Assembly: GCA_016748015.1 (NCBI GenBank)
Contig: JAAOMT010000633.1
Span: forward strand, 42,641-90,933
Origin: Geosiphon pyriformis
Lineage: Eukaryota > Glomeromycota > Glomeromycetes > Archaeosporales > Geosiphonaceae
Length of the DNA stretch: 48,293 nt
Direction: 5' to 3'
The position numbers and the translations under genes are program-made. Positions 44,924-48,293 of this stretch are shown in pieces; the stretch's first letter is position 1; every line of letters starts with the position of its first letter. Under the pieces are notes generated by a model, which saw only the letters and a list, made by a program, of their open reading frames with translations, had not been told where the DNA came from and ran no database searches.

Positions 44924-45790
44924 AAGCAATTCAAAGAGCAGATACAAAATCTATAGCCAAATTTATTTACCAAGTCCTAATTTGTTGACATAGATGTCCA
45001 AAAAAATTGTTATCAGATCAAAGAACTCATTTTGTAAATAGAACACTAATAGAATTAAGCCAAAGATTTAAAATTAAAAGACCATTTCTATTACAATATT
45101 ATCTACAAACAAATAGTTTAGTAGAAAGATTTAACAAAACATTGTGTGAAACAATAGTCAAAATCAGTTAAAAAAACCAAAATGAATGGAATTTGTTTAT
45201 ATTATCAGTACTATTTGCTTATCAAACAATAAAACAAGATATTACACAAGCAACACAATTTAAACTTGTTTATAATAGAACAACAACATTACCAGTTGAG
45301 ATAAAAGTCAATACATATTTAACTGAACCAATAAATAAAGCCAATTTTCAAAAAACATTGCTAAGAAGAATGTACAAACTAATAAAACCATTAGAAAACA
45401 AAAGACAAAGAGCAGCTGATAACATTTAAAGATTACAAAAAAAACGACATGATAAACAATTACCAGATAAACCAATTGAATTCAGAATTAGAGACAAAGT
45501 ACTCTTATATCATACCAAAGTAGAAAAACAATAGAGTAAAAAATTTGACCCCAAATGAAATAAACCATTTTACATAGAAAAATTTTAGGAAATAGAGCTT
45601 ATAAACTGAGATAAGACAACAAAATCTTAGCCAAAGCAGCACATAGTAATTGATTGAAACTATATTACAATACAGTATTATCATCAACCAGTAATATTCT
45701 ACAACTAGAAATACAATGAATACTAGTCCAATCAAATGAGATTTCACGAGATCTGGAACCAATTATAATCATTTTTTCAAACATGTCAAG
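44924..45790 (+). pseudogene. pol: Integrase core and C-terminal part (delta)
   Basis: Continues from 25043: KAIQRADTKSIAKFIYQ. The second catalytic Asp (45016-45018, LLSDQRTHFVN) and Glu (45124-45126, VERFNKTL) are present, so all three DDE residues survive across the two parts. Open at 45193-45429 (78 codons). The C-terminal module is broken (GPF reads KPF). Stops: TGA near 44984, TAA near 45169 and 45427, and others. Confidence 0.84.
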
Positions 45791-46480
45791 TTAATTAACC
45801 CAAAAGAGTATATAAAAACACAGTATATGTAATAAAAACAACAAAAAAAATAGAAATACCAGATCATATTTACACCTTAGTTCAACAATTATTTCAGGTC
45901 TTAAATCAACAATTGAACATGGAAATCACTATTAACTACCAAACAATCTGCTATCAAAACACCAAGCAAAAAAAAAAGTACACCATATCAATAACCACAG
46001 AACCAGCCAAAAAACTGATCAGATAAAATAGTAGAAAAAGTAAAAAACATTTTTAAGAAAATATTCATCATGGTTTCAACAAAAAAACTTTCAAAAAAAA
46101 ATTGGAAACAGTAGATAGAACAACTTCTAATATTATACTGCTACTATTAGTTGAAACAAAAGTTGAATATTCAGAAGTTATATCTTAATAAAACCAAAAG
46201 AATATTTAATCAAAAGATAATATAAAATATTGAAGACATTATTGAAAAGAAAACAAATTTGACACTACACATTAAAACAATCTATCGATTATAAACAATA
46301 TTTTAAAACTACTTAAAAATATTGCTACACTCTAACATGGAAACAATAACTATTAACTAATAGGGAAGAATAAACAATTTACAAATTGAAGATATAAGAA
46401 CCAAAATTGAACAAACAATACTAGAAAGAAAAATTATAGAAATAATTTAAAATAAATATTTTGATGGAGCTTAATATTAA
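45791..46480 (+). pseudogene. ORF3 (delta), badly broken
   Basis: IPDHIYTLVQQLFQVLNQQL and MEITINYQTICYQN (from about 45850) align with beta-3 ORF3. The middle has several frame changes; the end reads FDGA-stop-Y and TAA 46478-46480. Start codon not preserved. Confidence 0.6.
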
Positions 46481-46493
46481 AAAAAAGAGATAA
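46481..46493 (+). other. Polypurine tract (delta)
   Basis: AAAAAAGAGATAA between the ORF3 end and the LTR start at 46494. Confidence 0.7.
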
Positions 46494-47266
46494 TATTACT
46501 CATAGAAAAAAACATACAAGAAAATAGTAAAAAAAATAGATAAACCAATAGAAAAATAGTAGTTAACATGTAAGCATATTGCTCAGCAATGTGAGCATTG
46601 TTTAAAAAATTATAGCACATTGCTTAAGAATGTGAGTGATCTCATAGAATTCAAATTATGTATATATAGCAAAAGCATTAGAAGCAAAAAAGACAGAATC
46701 TCCAGCTAAAATTAATATCAAAATCAAGTAAAAACATCTTAATTAGAATTATCAATATCAATAAATAATTATTTATTATTTAAATTAATCTCTTTACTAT
46801 CGACATTTTATGTTAATAATCTCTGATATTTAATTATACTAGACCAATAGTTCTTAATTATGGCTATTGACAAAATATTAACTTTTTATTGTCTTGGCTT
46901 ATTTTTTTATTTTTTTTATTTTTTTATTTTTTATTTTATTTACTAATTAATTAAAGATTAATACATGGAGTTATTAACATTAAAGTAACTGGTAAAAAAC
47001 CTAAGAATAAGAATAAAACACTCAAGAATTGAAAATGATTTACTAGGAGAATTACTGACCATCATGCTAAAAAAAAAATTTGACAGAATTGCAATTCTGG
47101 AAAGTGACAAATAAAACAACATTTGAATCTCTGTCTATTATACAAAAAACTCAACCAAAACCTTTAGACAACCAAAACTTTTATATAATACCAATTATAT
47201 TAAGTTATTGAGCACTAAGTTACAGATTTGTTATTTGATTCAAGATCCCAAATATCATTTGTAATA
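46494..47266 (+). repeat. 3' LTR of delta
   Basis: 773 bp, TATTAC...GTAATA (ancestrally TGTTAC...GTAACA). The 3' two thirds resemble beta LTRs, but U3 differs: two 19-nt near-palindromes, CATATTGCTCAGCAATGTG (46575-46593) and CACATTGCTTAAGAATGTG (46616-46634), 41 bp apart. TATA-like TATGTATATATAGC near 46659. The expected duplication is TTGT (47267-47270). Confidence 0.82.
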
Positions 47267-48293
47267 TTGTATATATTAGCCATTAATGTTATATAATTAG
47301 CCACTCTATTTTTAGATAGTAATCATTAACCTGATCAATAACATAATTGTTGACCTGATTATTGATCTGATTATTGACTACTTTTAATAGCTAAATAAGC
47401 AATAAAACTTTTAACTATAGAAAAACATATTAAAAATCAAAAAAATCAAATAAATAAAATAACAACTTTTATCTCAATTCTTCTCTTATTGCTAATTTTT
47501 TTTTTCTTATCTTTAAGTATCTGAATATCTTGAAATAAAAAATTATTTGTTGGTTATTTTCTACCTTTGTCTTGAAATGTATAATTGCAGCATTTGAAGA
47601 TTATTGAATAAAACATGACTGAAGAATACATTTGATATCTGATATTGAATTCTAAGAGCACTGACATAAGACATAAAATTATACCAGTATGTAATTATTT
47701 GTTAATAGTATGTATTATTTTTCTACTTTTAGATTCTCCAGTTATCTTTTAAAAAGTATAGTAACTGAGATATTTTATGAAACTGATCTCACACATTAAA
47801 TCCATACTCATTCAATTTACTCTTTGAAGTTAAAATTTTTTTGATTCTTTTTATCACTCTATAATTTTGTTTTATCTTGCTATTTATTAGCTTGTTATTT
47901 CAATTTGTAACAATAGTAAATAATATTGAAAAAAATCAAATTATAAGTGAAAGAATCAAGCAATTTTTAAAAAAATATTAGTACTTATTCTAATAATTTT
48001 TATGTTTTTTTATTATAATTTCAAGAAACAAGATAATATTTTTTATTATTTGTACTTTTTAATATTATTTTGTATTAATTTTATATTTTTTAATAAGATA
48101 ATAATAACCAAAACAATATATTATATAATATTACTAACTTATCTGTTGGCTATTATAAAATACACCAAATTGCTTACAATTAATATATTAATAATACCAA
48201 AGTAATGCAAAAAAAATGCTGTATAAAATGCAAAACAGAAATATCTTATAAGATTAAAAATTTTATGCAAATTAGAATTCTAAAGATTGATTA
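47267..48293. other. AT-rich flank, nothing recognised
   Basis: About 1 kb beyond delta's LTR. A short repeat of TGATYATTGA-type units lies at about 47331-47380. The 67-codon open frame at 48002-48205 is Phe/Ile/Tyr-rich, as expected from AT-rich noise. No homology to the elements and no gene supported. Confidence 0.7.

Larger units (their letters stand above)
44924..47266 (+). mobile_element. delta: right part after beta-3 insertion
   Basis: Continues delta's integrase, then a degraded ORF3, polypurine tract and 3' LTR. Together with 19887-25043 it gives about 7.5 kb of delta; about 2 kb (5' LTR and gag start) should lie upstream of the window. Confidence 0.88.

Noticed and set aside
48002-48205. 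67-codon hydrophobic frame in the right flank
   Set aside because: Codon content is that of AT-rich noise (Phe, Ile, Tyr, Leu); no neighbour or motif supports a gene.

Overview
The window is eukaryotic nuclear DNA. It is very AT-rich and consists almost entirely of decayed Ty3/Gypsy-type LTR retrotransposons nested inside one another. There are no bacterial operons, ribosome binding sites, tRNA or rRNA genes, and I see no host gene I would defend. The AT-richness, the single repeat-dense lineage and the CpG-poor decay would fit a repeat-rich fungal genome such as an arbuscular mycorrhizal fungus, but that is a guess from composition and element style. Element labels (alpha, beta, gamma, delta) are mine.

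Layout. The outermost host is delta (+), seen at 19887-25043 and again at 44924-47266. Its gag is split by alpha-2 (-, 16154-19886). Alpha-2 is split by beta-2 (-, 8572-16153), beta-2 by beta-1 (+, 3082-8571), and beta-1 by alpha-1 (+, 1-3081). The left halves of these five elements lie upstream of the window. On the right, delta's integrase is split by the complete beta-3 (+, 25044-44919; about 9.98 kb without its insert). The 3' LTR of beta-3 is split by the complete gamma (+, 34817-44709; 9893 bp). Two 4-bp target duplications can be read directly: CTGG for gamma and GCAA for beta-3. Decay increases outward, as the nesting order predicts. The last kilobase, 47267-48293, is AT-rich flank with nothing recognisable.

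Shared gene plan. All families appear to share one plan: LTR - gag (with CCHC knuckle) - aspartic protease - cysteine-rich region - CxxC zinc ribbon - trimeric-type dUTPase - beta-rich linker - reverse transcriptase - RNase H - stop - integrase from its own ATG - an unrecognised ORF3 - polypurine tract - LTR. In gamma, most of gag through RNase H lies in one reading frame. The dUTPase between protease and reverse transcriptase, the extra cysteine modules, the separate integrase ORF and ORF3 make this lineage unusual.

Decay is dominated by C-to-T/G-to-A transitions. Stop codons sit at Gln, Arg and Trp positions, and catalytic Asp/Glu have often become Asn/Lys. The two gamma LTRs are the same length and differ, as far as I could read by eye, only by transitions. 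None of the elements looks autonomous now.
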